Positions 1 to 12,257 are shown, counted from the first letter of the stretch. The stretch is 64,000 nt of DNA from Albugo candida (GCA_040437565.1 JBDOQK010000083.1:22525-86524); one strand, 5' to 3'. The notes: generated from the letters alone by a model not told the origin. Numbers and translations: made by a program.

Positions 1-1247
1 TAGCTTGTGCTGAAGAAAGGCACAAATTTTATACGTAATATTGCCACCATATCGAATAATCATATTGATGTTACACAAAATAGCCAATCAGAGGTGGCAA
101 TAGTCGCACCTTATATTATAACTACACAATAAAATGCGTTTTTTGAAGGTGGTTCTTGTTAGGGGAAAGAGGAAGAAGGACAAAAGTAGAACTGATTATG
201 GTTACCTTTTCTTGCTTATTGGCCGTGTGCTCTCACAACCAGCCATGCTAACTTAATCTATGCACGTCTGAGAGTAGGCTAATGACACCGGTTTCTTACA
301 ACGGTCCACTCGAATAGCTTTTATCATTTCTTTCACTCCACTATCAAAATCCCACGGCTCCTTTTTATTATCACATCGTTCATATGAAAAAGAAATATAC
401 GCTGTTGCCAGGATCTTAGATTTCCTTGTACGTAAGCTCTTAATTCTTATGCTTTGATGCAAAGCTAACACGCTCAAATTATGAAAAATGAAAAAGGAGG
501 ACTTACCGCTGTCGATCATAAGCGTTTACTCTTTCATTAAGGTACGTATTTAATAAGCTTATTATATAGTCTCATCATACAGTTGACCCAATAACAGAAT
601 TTTTTGAAAGTTATCACTCCGGTAAATGTCAATCATCTGCTAAGTATATAACGCTTGTAATATAGATGATAATTGGATATTATGACTCAGAATGGTACCA
701 ATGAAGGCTTATGGCTATAATCAATTTATTTAATGATGCCTACAAAAAGTTGAGGTTTGGACAAGAAAAAAGAATTGTGTAAAGTGTGTCAAGAAAGAAA
801 GAGTCACTAAATAGCTCAATTTAATAGGCAATCCTATAATAAATTTCATGACAGAATATCGCCATTTGCACTCGATGAAGGGCAACACATATACGCACGA
901 GATGGAGAGACATCAGCGCGGTATTCTGAGCATATATTAAGCAAGTTTCGAAGATCTTGTAGCAATATAAAGCAAATAGGAACCAGTACAGCAGTTTCCG
1001 TTGCTACCTTGTCTTCCGCTTACAGGTGTTTATGCGTAATACGTCGTAGTTGAAGAGGTCGTTTGGACGCCAAATGCTACGAATTTAGGGTAGCAATGAC
1101 CTCGTTTATGATTGGAATATGACCGCGGGACTATAGTACGAATATTACATTAGAGGCCCTTATCATAGACATTGAACAGATAACGTCAGTTTGCTTTACT
1201 AGATTTTGCGTTTTTTAAATGCTTTGTGTCACAAAGATACCATATCC
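1..1247. other. non-coding stretch
   Basis: AT-rich sequence with no gene I can recognise. A minus-strand open frame of 88 codons (253-519) has no family signature, no clear splice partners and no signal peptide, so I do not call it. The stretch ends at a tRNA-Glu gene. Confidence 0.5.
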
Positions 1248-1320
1248 TCCCAAATAGTCTAGGCGGTTAGGATACGTGGCTTTCACCCACGCGACCCGGG
1301 TTCGAGTCCCGGTTTGGGAA
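1248..1320 (+). tRNA. tRNA-Glu (anticodon UUC)
   Basis: The full cloverleaf can be drawn. A 7-bp acceptor stem pairs TCCCAAA (1248-1254) with TTTGGGA (1313-1319). A D-arm follows, with the GGCGGTTAGGA core. The anticodon stem CGTGG/CCACG encloses the loop CTTTCAC, giving anticodon TTC (glutamate). The T-arm is CCGGG-TTCGAGT-CCCGG. CCA is not encoded, as is normal for a eukaryotic nuclear tRNA, and there is no intron. A second copy lacking the 5' acceptor strand lies just right of the assembly gap. Confidence 0.95.
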
Positions 1321-1812
1321 TTTATCAGCGCGAGAGCCGTCATATTAGATCCTCCAGCTGCTGACACGGATGCACTTTTGTATGAGAAGACTGGCATCTG
1401 CGTCGCGGTAGTGGCAGTAGTGATACTGAAAATAATAGCACACTCGACATGACAGGTGAGACATAATTGCGTGAATGCAGTGCNNNNNNNNNNNNNNNNN
1501 NNNNNNNNNNNNNNNNNNNNNNNNNNNNNNNNNNNNNNNNNNNNNNNNNNNNNNNNNNNNNNNNNNNNNNNNNNNNNNNNNNNTAGTCTAGGCGGTTAGG
1601 ATACGTGGCTTTCACCCACGCGACCCGGGTTCGAGTCCCGGTTTGGGAATTTATCAGCGCGAGAGCCGTCATATTAGATCCTCCAGCTGCTGACATGGAT
1701 GCACTTTTGTATGAGAAGCCTGGCATCTGCGTCGCGGTAGTGGCAGTAGTGATACTGAAAATAATAGCACATTCGACATGACAGGTGAGACATAATTGCG
1801 TGAATGCAGTGC
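1255..1812. repeat. gap 1484-1583 with duplicated flanks (229 bp)
   Basis: 1255-1483 and 1584-1812 are the same sequence with three single-base differences that I can see. They are separated by exactly 100 N. This is probably two haplotypes or overlapping contig ends and not a true tandem duplication. Confidence 0.8.
1584..1649 (+). tRNA. partial tRNA-Glu copy at gap edge
   Basis: This repeats the tRNA-Glu at 1248-1320 from the D-arm to the 3' acceptor strand. The first seven bases fall in the gap. It is most likely the same gene seen twice in the assembly. Confidence 0.6.
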
Positions 1813-2387
1813 AATAAAGCGCACTTAAGTTGCTTCGATACTAAATTGCAATACTGCAGTATTCATGCACCTGTTTAGTTTTGGTAGAATCGCACGTATT
1901 GGATTAGTTTTCTAATAGTACTAATTTGATTGGTTTCGTGTCGGTACACTAACGATATTGACACATGACATAAATTTTCTCAAGAGCCTGTCTCGATTCT
2001 TAAAATACGTATAGAAGCCACTTCCCTATACTCATCTGCTGAGGTCCGAACGTGACACTTCTGCATATGAAGTAGCGACTCAATAAAAAAATGAGCGATC
2101 GTGGCTCCGTCGTACGATCGCTATACAGGCGACGTGATGCTCTACCTCGATTTCGGTTTATATATGGTCAATATAGCTGACCAATTGATATATATCTAAA
2201 ATTGTTGTTGTAATGCCATACACGATTTGAATGGCAATGCCGGATTTTGGCCTGCTGAGTGCTTCCTCAAGTTTTACACTTGGATTGAACAAAACGCGAA
2301 AAACGACGAATCAAAATCACAATTCAAAATGATTTTTTACAGTTGTTGCGTGCACATCCACTACCTTTCATAGCCCAAATAAGGGCC
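1813..2387. other. non-coding stretch
   Basis: There is no supported gene. This is the 3' side of the minus-strand MFS transporter gene and of the tRNA locus. Confidence 0.5.
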
Positions 2388-3746
2388 TCAAAAGTTTGAT
2401 GAATGAATGTCGTCATTCAACATGTCTTTTTCCGACTCTACAAGCTTATTGTACCACCACAGCATGAGTATACTGATGAGACATAGAGCGACATTGATCC
2501 AGAATACGGGTGTCAATGTTGTCATTGCAGCGGGAAGTAGTGGAAGGATAATTCGAGAAACTGAAGCCGCTGAGCCCAAGAGTCCCATTAAAGTCCCTTG
2601 TGGTCTTCCACCAAGAAGCTTGGAAAAAGCCGCGACGACAACTGCAGTCGTAATGGGACACCCAATGCTCCAAATAAATAGTTCCGCAACAAACAATCGG
2701 ACGAAGGAAAGACTCGCTGGGGCAATCACCAGAAATATATTTCCAACGGCCAAAATTCCAAATCCGATTTGCACCCAATTTACATCGGAAATTGAATGAC
2801 GAAATCGCTCAATGGTGAAATATGTAATTAATCCCAAAATGCCCAGATAAAATTGAAAATTGGACGCTCTTATAACCGCTTCTGTGCTTTCGGGATCCTT
2901 ACCGGTCGCTTGCAAAAAAAGCGGAATGTTAACTGTTTCGAAAACAGACAGAATTCCACGCGCATTAAAATTGAGGAAAATAAACACACACGCGCCAAGA
3001 AACACATTTCGATCGGAAAGACGACTTGGATCATCTAGCGGATTTCGCATATTGTTCGGTGATTCCAACGGTCCATCTCGCAGTGATACCGACTCGTCAT
3101 ACACGAAAATCATTAAGAAAATTGCGAGCACATTGAAGAGCACGAGGATCATTCCGGGTGATGTAAATTTACTGAAATGAATACCCATATAAGTCACGTC
3201 GATTGAAGCCACTAGACTTCCTAATCCTGGTGTGAGTGCATATCCTAGAAAAACGACCATTGCGAGGATCGTGAGGTATTTGAGTCGCTGGTTGACAGTA
3301 GTTAATGAGGCAACATCAGCTCGACAAACACTGCGATTTCCAGCACCAAATCCGACAATAAACCGACTGGTTGCAAGCAGCATTTTACTATCGAAAACGT
3401 GTTTATCAGCAAGGAGATAACAGATATTTCCAATTAAACAAATAACTGAAGACACAATGTAAACGGTTCGGAAGGAATAGCGGTCACACATCCATCCAAA
3501 AACCGTCGATGAAATGAGTCTTCCGACTGAAAACACAGAAGTCAAAATCCCCATGAACGCTAAACTTCCTCCTAGCGATTTGCTATACAGAAAGAGTGTG
3601 GCTAATACCACGCCACGTGATGACTCTGCATTGAACTCTACAAAATTGATAAGAATCATTCGTGTGTACCATTGGTACTTTCGACGGTCATTTGGATCGG
3701 TAAGGTACTCTTTCTGAAGCAAAGGCTTTGTCTCTGGGAGGCTCAT
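2388..3746 (-). CDS. MFS transporter, MFSD8/CLN7-like
   Basis: The 452-residue single-exon protein has about 12 hydrophobic segments, the usual size for a major facilitator superfamily carrier. The loop after the second segment reads GWMCDRYSFRT, close to the family motif A (G-x3-D-R-x-G-R-R). The N-terminal half (a TSVFSVGRLISS segment before the loop) resembles MFSD8/CLN7-type lysosomal carriers, but the substrate cannot be read from sequence. I chose the Met at 3746 because the frame continues upstream only into the non-conserved spacer behind the DNAJC3 stop codon. The family call is firm; the MFSD8 subfamily is inference. It lies 136 bp downstream of the DNAJC3-like gene on the same strand. 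Confidence 0.8.
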   Translation of the reverse strand: MSLPETKPLLQKEYLTDPNDRRKYQWYTRMILINFVEFNAESSRGVVLATLFLYSKSLGGSLAFMGILTSVFSVGRLISSTVFGWMCDRYSFRTVYIVSSVICLIGNICYLLADKHVFDSKMLLATSRFIVGFGAGNRSVCRADVASLTTVNQRLKYLTILAMVVFLGYALTPGLGSLVASIDVTYMGIHFSKFTSPGMILVLFNVLAIFLMIFVYDESVSLRDGPLESPNNMRNPLDDPSRLSDRNVFLGACVFIFLNFNARGILSVFETVNIPLFLQATGKDPESTEAVIRASNFQFYLGILGLITYFTIERFRHSISDVNWVQIGFGILAVGNIFLVIAPASLSFVRLFVAELFIWSIGCPITTAVVVAAFSKLLGGRPQGTLMGLLGSAASVSRIILPLLPAAMTTLTPVFWINVALCLISILMLWWYNKLVESEKDMLNDDIHSSNF

Positions 3747-3882
3747 TGGATGTTGTGCGCGACCACCACAAGGTGCGGTTGTTAGTTTCACGCATCCGAA
3801 TGGACGGTGATAGATTAAGTGCGCTTTTATTGTGATACAATAAAGAAGGGAAAAAGCGCTGTTTGTTAACAGTGTGTATGTA

Positions 3883-6116
3883 TCAATTGAATGTGAAATG
3901 AAAGGTTTGTCCGCCTTGTTGAAAAACGTGTGAGCCTCCGAAAGGATTGCCTCTACCGAACGGATGGTGCTGTTCTTGTTGGTTGCCGGTGACGTCTTCT
4001 CCACGATCGTACCGCTCACGTTTCTCTTCATCGGAGAGAATTTCATACGCTTCCGCAATAAGTTGAAATTTTTTGTTGATGGTTTCATGCTCTTCTTCGG
4101 TCTTATCGTTGTGCTTGTCGGGATGCCATTCCAAAGCTTGTTTACGATACGCTTTCTTGATCTCTTTTTGAGAAGCTGTGCGCGATACGCCAAGGATCAG
4201 ATAGTAGTTCTTGGTTTTGCTTTGTTTGAGGGCTACTTGTGCACGCTGCAGTATCTGCTCGTATTCCTGGTTNNNNNNNNNNNNNNNNNNNNNNNNNNNN
4301 NNNNNNNNNNNNNNNNNNNNNNNNNNNNNNNNNNNNNNNNNNNNNNNNNNNNNNNNNNNNNNNNNNNNNNNNAGAGAATTTCATACGCTTCCGCAATAAG
4401 TTGAAATTTTTTGTTGATGGTTTCATGCTCTTCTTCGGTCTTATCGTTGTGCTTGTCGGGATGCCATTCCAAAGCTTGTTTACGATACGCTTTCTTGATC
4501 TCTTTTTGAGAAGCTGTGCGCGATACGCCAAGGATCAGATAGTAGTTCTTGGTTTTGCTTTGTTTGAGGGCTACTTGTGCACGCTGCAGTATCTGCTCGT
4601 ATTCCTGGTTACCTTCTTCGAGTTCCACGGCTTTGGTTGCGTGACGAACTGCTTCTTCAAAATCTTCGGATTCCATTGCGATCTCACTCAATCGGACGTA
4701 TAGAAGAGGTATACGCTCGTCGCGTTTGAATACTTCATCACAGGCACTTTTGGCGGCTTTGAGGTTTTGTCGCTTAAGTTCGCAAGTGCATAGCTTGAGG
4801 TACAAATCGGTATTCAATTTGACGTGATCAGGGTCCAAGTCAATTGCCGCAGTTAAAGACTCGATGGCTTCGTCATAGACTTTTTCTTCCATTGAGCTGT
4901 CGGCATTCTTGATAAACTTGAGCAATTTCTTCAACTAGAAAAATGATACGTTCATACGTTGTGATGCGCGTATAAAGGAGAGCGAATGCGTAAACGCACC
5001 TTCCTAAACAGTTTTTTCAACCCCTTATGTTCGGGATCCGAATGTAAACCTTTACGAAAATGCGAAAGTGCGGCTTCGAAGGACTGCTCATCGCCAATCT
5101 ACAAAAGATGTTAGCACTGAGAAGTTATAACGGTTTGTATGAGAGCGCACCAGATACAACACTTCGCCACGTAGCTGCAGAGCTGCTAAATTCGATGCAT
5201 CTCGCTTGAGTACAGACCCAAGATCCGCGACTGCGTCGTATAGATTGTTTAATGAGATGCTAGATGGTGTGTGAGAATCATTTCGGTAAAATAATGAAAT
5301 TATCAGACCTCAATTGTGCCCGTTCCATCAAGAGCGTGTTACTTGACACCGTTGGATCATCCAAAATCTCACTCAAATAGTTGTAAGCCGACTGATAGTC
5401 GCCCCGACTCTAAGAACACGCACATAAGCATGCTATTGACCTTTAGAATTGTATACCTGTGCGCGCTCAGCTTGATCAATATTGTCGACGCATCGAACGC
5501 TTTTCTGATGCGATTCTTTCGCCGCTTCGTCATCTGGTGATAGTTGCATCAAGCGTTCAAACTCCTGAACGGCATCGGAGCACTGTCCAAGGATAAAATA
5601 CAGTTTTCCGCGTTGATTGACTCCCTACAAATAATTCAAGATTGAGATAGGTAGAGCCTAATCATATGTAGAGCACACAGACCTGCTTGAATTCTGGATT
5701 TACTTTCAAGGCCAAAGTCAGGTCGTTCAAGGCCGAATTATATTTTCTTTGACTCAAATACGCTCGATATCGCTGATTGGATCATCAAAAATCAGGATAG
5801 GATGAAAATGTATGTGACGCATACTTTAAAGTAATTTCGTTCGTTTTTAGGTTCCAATTCAATCAATTTAGAGATTAAGTCGATAGCCTACATAAATACG
5901 TCAAATTCAGCTTTTCACCGTCCAATTTCTTACCTTATCGTGTGAGCCATCAGCAAAAGCGTTTTCTGCTGCAATTCGTAGTTTCGAAATATCCTGCTGC
6001 GACCCCTCCACACACTTTTATCGAGAGTGAGACCTAAAAGAGTGAGTTTAAACCACAAGCTCACTTACTTTTTGGGCGGAGCAGAACACTCCGGCAGCAA
6101 TCACAAGTCGTAACAT
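3883..6116 (-). CDS. DNAJC3: DNAJC3/P58IPK-like ER co-chaperone
   Basis: Nine exons can be joined with consistent phase and GT/AG ends: 6069-6116, 5934-6014, 5825-5887, 5683-5772, 5457-5624, 5309-5409, 5151-5259, 5000-5098 and 3883-4934. Once the duplicated gap flanks are collapsed they give about 490 residues (the animal protein is about 500). Exon 1 encodes a signal peptide ([15 protein letters not shown]). Then follow tetratricopeptide repeats and a C-terminal J domain with the HPD motif (EWHPDKHND). The tail ends in FHFTFN, like the Phe-rich end of P58IPK. In other eukaryotes this protein binds misfolded clients in the ER lumen and stimulates BiP. Introns are only about 45-65 nt. The last exon contains a 100-N gap whose two flanks repeat 238 bp. 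Confidence 0.88.
4035..4610. repeat. gap 4273-4372 with duplicated flanks (238 bp)
   Basis: 4035-4272 and 4373-4610 match. Both lie in the J-domain exon of the DNAJC3-like gene. Collapsing them restores one continuous reading frame, so the duplication is almost certainly an assembly artefact. Confidence 0.85.
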
Positions 6117-6251
6117 TTTTCCAGGTGGACGATAATTTTCAATTTGACACAAGCGAACGAGGCCCAAACCGGCTCTTTGAGGCGCTCCACTCAAATAAGA
6201 CACGTGTCATAAATGTCAGCAATATAAGATAATATTTTGATTATCTTTTTG

Positions 6252-6351
6252 NNNNNNNNNNNNNNNNNNNNNNNNNNNNNNNNNNNNNNNNNNNNNNNNN
6301 NNNNNNNNNNNNNNNNNNNNNNNNNNNNNNNNNNNNNNNNNNNNNNNNNNN
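6252..6351. other. assembly gap (100 N)
   Basis: This lies between the DNAJC3-like start and the 3' end of the M96-like gene. I see no obvious repeat of the flanks. Confidence 0.95.
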
Positions 6352-6375
6352 ATATTATACCATAACGCAATAGAT

Positions 6376-7755
6376 TTATCGTTTGCGCGCGTTCAACTTA
6401 TCCAAAACAATGTTTTCAGTAGCTTGATCCATTTTGGCAAACGCTAGACGACAGCTTTCAATCAAAGCGGCAGCTACCTTCTCAACCTCATCGGTGTCAC
6501 TCAACTCATGCGCTTGAACATCGCTGTGTTCCTTTTCTGTCCACATTTCAATTTCAAGCACCTGAACGTATTGCAACGCGTGTAAGCCTTTGGATTTAGC
6601 ACAAACGTATTCCGGTGGACAAATCTGATCGGTATAACCATCCGTTGTGATGTCGCGCATCCCAAACCACCCTTTTCCCTTTATGCGCATCACAGAACCC
6701 TTTAACCCGCTGTGTGAAATCTGCTGAATCTGGCCGTCGATCTTACAGCAAGTATACACCTTGTTTTCCACACGAGTTCGCATAAAAACGGTGCTACATC
6801 TCAGTTTGGCATTACTCGAATGCATTGGAATGTTTGTGTCAAACATTCCGATACACTGATTCGGTGAAAAGGCGGCTCCCTATCACAGAAATCATGAAAA
6901 TATGAGCAATGTCCAGTTTGTTTCAAATTTTCAACTTACGCGAAAGCATCCATGCGTGATCGCCAGCATTGGAATGACTGTAGACTCCCACTTCGCAGCG
7001 GAGAAATCTTCTATCTCGAAAGGAAATATTTTCGAATAATACTTTTGAATTGACAAACTCGAACGACGATTTCCGCTAGGGTTTACTTGAACAGTATACA
7101 GATTAGTGTCATTTTGAAATAATCCTAATTTTTGCAGATGGACGGGGCACTGTTCGATCTGTTGGTACAGTTTGTACTGTTCCACCGGTGTGAGAAAATC
7201 GGCCATTTCTTCCAGTAACCCACGTGTTGTTGAAATTGTCATTCTGGGCGTCAAAACCGACGAGCTTACCTTTTTCTGCAAAAATGAGCGTACTTGATTG
7301 CATGTCCGCATGTGAATGTCAACAAGTTTATGCAGGCGCGCATTTTCATCCTTTGCATGTTCACAATCACTCCTGATTCGTTCGGCGATACCACGCCACA
7401 CACGCCTTCGCCGATTTAATTTACGGTCAGGAATTGTGTGATCAACTTGCTGTAGTAAGATTGTTAGTTGGTCTTCTAGATGAGCGGCTTCTTCACGCAA
7501 TTGTTCTATTTTGTGCCTAGCATCAGAACCGGTTGATTTCTGATGTCGTTTCAAGGCGGGTTTCTGATCTTTAGTCCGCATCGGGTTGGGTGTAGATTTC
7601 TGATTCCTCTGCTGGTACTGTTTTGGAGGCGATTTCTGATTCAGACGACATAATGGCACATTGGGATCAGAGATCGGGGACTGAAGAAGTATATTGTCCT
7701 CATAAAACGTCCAAATTTCATCAATTGGTAATAAGTCTCCCGAAGTAATATCCAT
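6376..7755 (-). CDS. oomycete M96 mating-specific-like protein
   Basis: There are two exons, 6940-7755 and 6376-6879, with a 60-nt GT-AG intron in phase 0, giving 439 residues. A Q/P/K-rich linker leads into a basic coiled coil (ARHKIEQLREEAAHLEDQL) and a basic segment (KLNRRRRVWRGIAERIRSD) followed by another helix. The C-terminal half has mixed alpha/beta character, ending KLNARKR. This layout, a basic leucine-zipper-like N-terminus plus a START-like C-terminus with Trp in the RVWRGIAER block, is what I know from the large oomycete family annotated as M96 mating-specific proteins. Molecular function is not known. The family call rests on recalled motif resemblance and is moderately sure; the gene model is well supported. 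Confidence 0.7.
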
Positions 7756-8324
7756 CGCACTGCAATTAAAAATGTGACGTTTCTAAATTCAAAAGCTGTT
7801 CATACGATTTGCCGTATACTGTGATTTATTCATTATGAAAATTCACTCCGTAGAAAAACGCTTCCCCATTCTTGGGTATCTAACCCTACTCTCAACTTTT
7901 CGCTAGGTGCTGTGTTGCCGAGTTTCCTTTTTATGTATTTTTCTATATATTTCTGATTATAACATTCCCATACACAGAGTTTGTATACGTGATGTTTGTG
8001 GAATGAGATTGGTAGCTCAGCGGTTCTCTGCTCGTTTCAGACTTTTCCAGCATTTAACCTATAGATCTCATTCCAAGTTGACTGGGCGTCAAAGAGCACT
8101 ATTTCTATTCATTCCAATTAACTTTGCGGATCAACTCCACTTAATGCGCTCAATGTTCGATTATTAGATCCATTTATTTATAAGCCACTACGAAGCGTTC
8201 CTGAGCCTGAGTGTAGTGAAGCTTTCCACCTTTGACAGTCTTCACCTTGTACTGCTAGATAACGTATCAACGTGAATTTCTACTTTTCCTCTATATTTAG
8301 ACCAAACAATGAGCGAATCATGTA
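7756..8324. other. intergenic stretch
   Basis: This is upstream of the M96-like gene and downstream of the RanBP1-domain gene. A plus-strand frame at 7907-8167 shows no domain and I leave it uncalled. I see no RNA gene. Confidence 0.45.
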
Positions 8325-9290
8325 TCAATTGCTTAAAATCTTCTCTAAGGATTGGTGGAATGGTTCTAGATTCTCGAATCCGCTAAAGCGTAACACGTAC
8401 GTGACGGGATGTACAATGTCTTCCTTAGGTTCGTCCTTGGGTTCCAAAATTGTGAATAGTAAAGTACGGTCCGTTTTTACGGTACACGAAGCGAATGCTT
8501 GAATTCGCGCATTCAAAATCAGCTTTGTTCCTGGACCTCGCGGGTACGATTCTCTGCGCATTACAATTCTTGTGTTCCTTCGATCCGCGACGACATCAAG
8601 CTTGGTCAATAATCGCACCGGACCGATTCCAACTTCGACATAATCGGACCCGATAAGTTTAAACAGTTTTCCACGTTGCTACAATAAACACCCGTGATAT
8701 AATCTATACATTTGCATGATTCCACATAGGTTATTACTTCCTGCAAGATCTGTTCATTTTCTTCTCCATTTGCTTGCTACTCATACGACTTCACTTAAGC
8801 TCTCTTTACGCCATAAAATAAAATGCATCTACCTCGCCTTTTGTCAGCACGGGTACCACACTCGATCCCTCTTCTTTTCCAGAATCCAATTCTTTCGTTT
8901 GATTTGCAAATGCGTTCGTATTATCGTCTGTGGTGTAGGCTGAGAAGGAGGCCTTGCTGGACTGAAAAGAAGCAAAGCCATTCATTTGCTTATACGCTGC
9001 AAAACCGCTCTTCTAAAAAAAACGAAAATTAGATCAAATGTGAGAGTAAGTACAGCGTACAGTTCCGCCCGTTTTCGTGAGCTCCGAAGCTTCTACAGCA
9101 TCATCCTCTGCTTCTTTGTGCGGACTCGGAGCTGTTGGCTCCTCTTTCTCGCAATCGAGTTTGCGTTTCTTTAATAGCTGCGATGAAGAAATTGCGTAAG
9201 GAATATCTCCGACTTGATGGTAGTGGATCGTACAGGATCGTGCTCTTCTTCCGAGTTTGCGGATTCCGTGGGCGCTTTGGTAGCGTTCAT
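8325..9290 (-). CDS. RanBP1-domain protein, NUP50/RanBP3-like
   Basis: Five exons join in phase with GT-AG ends: 9234-9290, 9061-9177, 8833-9012, 8738-8776 and 8325-8678. The protein is 248 residues. The C-terminal 115 or so residues form a Ran-binding domain: QRGKLFKL, GPVRLLTK, RIVMRRES and LILNARI match its strand pattern, and SGFENLEPFHQSLEK matches the last helix. The middle has short Phe-containing repeats (SGFAAYKQMNGFASF), as in nucleoporin NUP50. The basic run LLKKRKLD near residue 20 could be a nuclear localisation signal. The likely role is Ran-GTP/importin handling at the nuclear pore. The start codon is the least certain part. It is divergent from the MRG gene, with only about 120 bp between them. 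Confidence 0.75.
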
Positions 9291-9409
9291 GCAGCGTGTC
9301 GATATCTGAATTGATGTGGTGGAACACAATGTTAGTGCGTAAGTGCTGATTGTAATAATTAGGTAATTACTTGTTTGGGGCGGAGCGGGTAGAAGGAAGC
9401 GCAATTAGA

Positions 9410-10501
9410 ATGTTTCATGTGGGCGAACGCGTGTTAGCAANNNNNNNNNNNNNNNNNNNNNNNNNNNNNNNNNNNNNNNNNNNNNNNNNNNNNNNNNNNN
9501 NNNNNNNNNNNNNNNNNNNNNNNNNNNNNNNNNNNNNNNNATCAAAAATGGCATAAAAAATGGGATGAATGGGTGACACATGATCGATTATTAAAAGATA
9601 CAGGTGCTAATCGAACATTGCAAAAGAAGGCGACAGAAGAGTATGAGAACGCCAAAAAAGGAAAGAAATTGCACACAAAGAAGCGTATCCGAGCGACTGG
9701 TATTGTCGGTAAGCGGCAGAATGGCGCCATGCGGAAAAAGTCGCCTTTCGATCGCAGCAATGTCAAAGTCGATGGACATCGAGAGACCGAATATTGTGTG
9801 GAAGACACGACAGCAATCGAAAGTGGTCCACATCAAATCAGCCATAACTTGGAAATAGGATGCGATCATCCCGTCCCCATCACTATTCCTTTTACGCTCA
9901 AGAAGCAGCTCGTAGAAGACTGGAAGCAGCTCACTCATGATCCATATAAGCTTGTACCACTACCAAGAAAGCCCAGCGTCAAGCAGGTACGCCCCAAAGT
10001 TGAGATTCTCATTGCGATGATTAATCGGAATGTAATTAGATCATTGAACACTTTATGGATTATAAAAAATCAAAGACCAATTCAAATGCTGATGCCGACT
10101 ACCAAAATGTAAACGAGATCATGACTGGCCTTCGTTCGTATTTCGACCGTTGTGTGGGATCTATTCTGCTGTACCGCATGGAGCGCTTACAGTATCAAAC
10201 ACTGAAAGAGCAAAATCCCAAAGTGCCTTTATCGGAGCTCTACGGCGCGGAGCATTTGCTACGATTGTTCGGTATGTGGATTTCAATTTATTAATAAAAG
10301 AGCTAACTCGTTCGTTAAGTACGTCTTCCGATACTTTTCGGTAACGCCAATATGTCAAAGCAAACAACTTTGCAGATACAAACTCTACTAGCGGATTTTT
10401 TACGTCATATGCAAAAAAATACATCGAGCTGGTTTGTAGTGGAATACGAAAAGGCTGACGAAGCTTATATAGCCCGAGCTCTTTCGATACAGACCGCGTG
10501 A
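9410..10501 (+). CDS. MRG-domain chromatin protein (EAF3/MRG15-like)
   Basis: The visible exons are 9410-9440 (running into a gap), 9541-9987, 10040-10271 and 10320-10501. Introns of about 50 nt are in consistent phase. MFHVGERVLA and, past the gap, WHKKWDEWV are the two ends of a chromodomain; the gap removes its centre. After a basic linker comes an MRG domain: LKKQLVEDWKQLTHDPYKLVPLPRKPSVKQ, then the exon with DYKKSK and RSYFDRCVGSILLYRMER, then ELYGAEHLLRLFVRLPILF, ending in SSWFVVEYEKADEAYI. In other eukaryotes this protein reads H3K36 methylation in NuA4 and Sin3 complexes. The 5' end is uncertain because of the gap. Confidence 0.88.
9441..9540. other. assembly gap (100 N) inside MRG gene
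   Basis: It interrupts the chromodomain-coding part. No repeated flanks are visible. Confidence 0.95.
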
Positions 10502-10651
10502 TTGGATGCACTGTAAACCGTCTTTGATAGCTTTAAAGGTTTTGAGAGATGCGGTACTATTTTCATAATAAATGGTAAATTCGATCGATGATTGGTCGAT
10601 ATCATTTCAGTCTTGATTTACGTGAGGAACAAATTTATCGCCACTGATCGA

Positions 10652-12257
10652 ATGCATCGCTTGCAGGTATGTTAACAAGGCCATTTTTGCGCGATTGTAT
10701 CGACTAAAATCACGGATCTGCATCCACGTAAAGCTATTGCGTCATCGAGCGACCTGGTGTGCTCTAACGTCAAGAAGAGAACTTGGGAAGCCAGCAGCTA
10801 CTTTCCACCGTTCCTTGACTCGCGCGTTAAGTTCGTATCCAGACCATGAAGTAGTCGGTTTACCAGCATTATCTCCTGTAAGTTGTGTATGTTAACGCTA
10901 TGAACGACCTGTATAAATGGATAACCATTTGTAGACGATGGAAACGGGCACTATCACAAAATGGTGCAAGCAAGAAGGCGAATCAATTGCTGCGGGAGAT
11001 ATAATTTGCGAGGTAGAAACCGATAAAGCGGTAGTCGAATTCGAATCACAAGATGACTACTACTTGGCAAAAATATTAAAACCGGAAGGTAGCTCTGATA
11101 TTCGCGTGGGTGAGCCAATTTTTGTCAGCACATTGGATCAAACGAGTCTGGAAGCATTGAAAAACTATCAGGTGGAAGAGCAGCAAAGTCAGAGCGTATC
11201 CTCACAGCAAATTGAAGTAGACACCACCCCTAGTTCATCCGCTTCCTCGTCTCCCACTCGATCCGAAAAAGAAGTCAACACCTCTGATCGCGTATTCGCA
11301 AGTCCATTGGCGAAAAAGCTAGCTCGTGAATCGAATGTTTCGCTTGGTGGAATAACCGGTTCGGGCCCACGGTCTCGTATTGTGAAAGCTGATGTGGAAG
11401 AAGCGATTAATAACGTATCGAGTTCGTCAAAATCCGATACAGTTCAGGAGCCATCACGAGCGCCCTCCCGTGTAGGAGGAGAGGAAGCACAATCTTCTGA
11501 CTACCCTCTCAATCCATTGGCAGTCGAATTTGCCGATTCCTTGACGCGTCAAAAAACAACGGTTCCTCATTTCCATCTAGCAATTGATCTCACTTTGGAC
11601 AAACTGTTGGATGCGCGTGACCGACTGAATGCAGGCCGACCTCAAGATCGACAACTTTCCGTTTACGATTTTATCATTCGTGCAGCGTCGCTCGCCATGA
11701 AAACAGTACCAGAAGTGAATTCCGCATGGAAAGACTCATTTATTCGACAATTTCACAGTGTGAATATTAATTTGGTTCTATCATCGACGACGAAACATGG
11801 CGGTGGAACCATTGCGCCAATGGTGGCAAACGTGCAACAGAAAGGATTGGATGAAATCAATCAAGATGTGTCCCAATTGTTGGAGAGTGCTTCTGGTACA
11901 TCCCTATCGTCCCAGCAGTTGGGACGTGGAACGTTCACGATTTGTAACGTTGGAATGTATGAGGTACGGTCAATGGCTGGAATTATCTGTCCCGAACAAG
12001 CGTGCCTTTTGGGACTTGGGACGATTGAAAAGAAGGTTGTCCCCAACGAAGGTACCGTATCTCGCATTGACGTGTCTACCAAATTACTAAGTTGTGTACG
12101 ACATATAGATCCAGATGCAAAGGAAATTTACCAATTTGCGACAAAAATGACCGCAACATTGGCGTGTGATCATCGTGTTGTGGATGGTGCAGTGGGAGCA
12201 CAATGGCTCGCTGTCTTTAAAGAGCTAGTCGAAGATCCGCTAAAAATGATTCTATAA
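10652..12257 (+). CDS. pyruvate dehydrogenase E2 (dihydrolipoyl acetyltransferase)
   Basis: There are three exons, 10652-10666, 10734-10877 and 10935-12257, giving 493 residues. The first 45 or so residues are Arg/Ser/Leu-rich with few acids, as in a mitochondrial presequence (TSRRELGKPAATFHRSLTR). The lipoyl domain opens with GLPALSPTMETG, split by an intron, and carries the lipoyl lysine in EVETDKAVV at about residue 84. A Ser/Thr-rich linker leads to the E1/E3-binding domain (ASPLAKKLARE, TGSGPRSRIVKADVE). The catalytic domain ends with the active-site block DHRVVDGAVGAQW. It transfers acetyl groups to CoA in the mitochondrial pyruvate dehydrogenase complex. The tiny 15-nt first exon was chosen because it alone restores phase and the presequence. 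Confidence 0.93.

Noticed and set aside
4035-4610. Tandem duplication of the J domain in the DNAJC3-like gene
   Set aside because: Both copies sit exactly at a 100-N gap and collapse to one normal-length protein, so it is an assembly effect.
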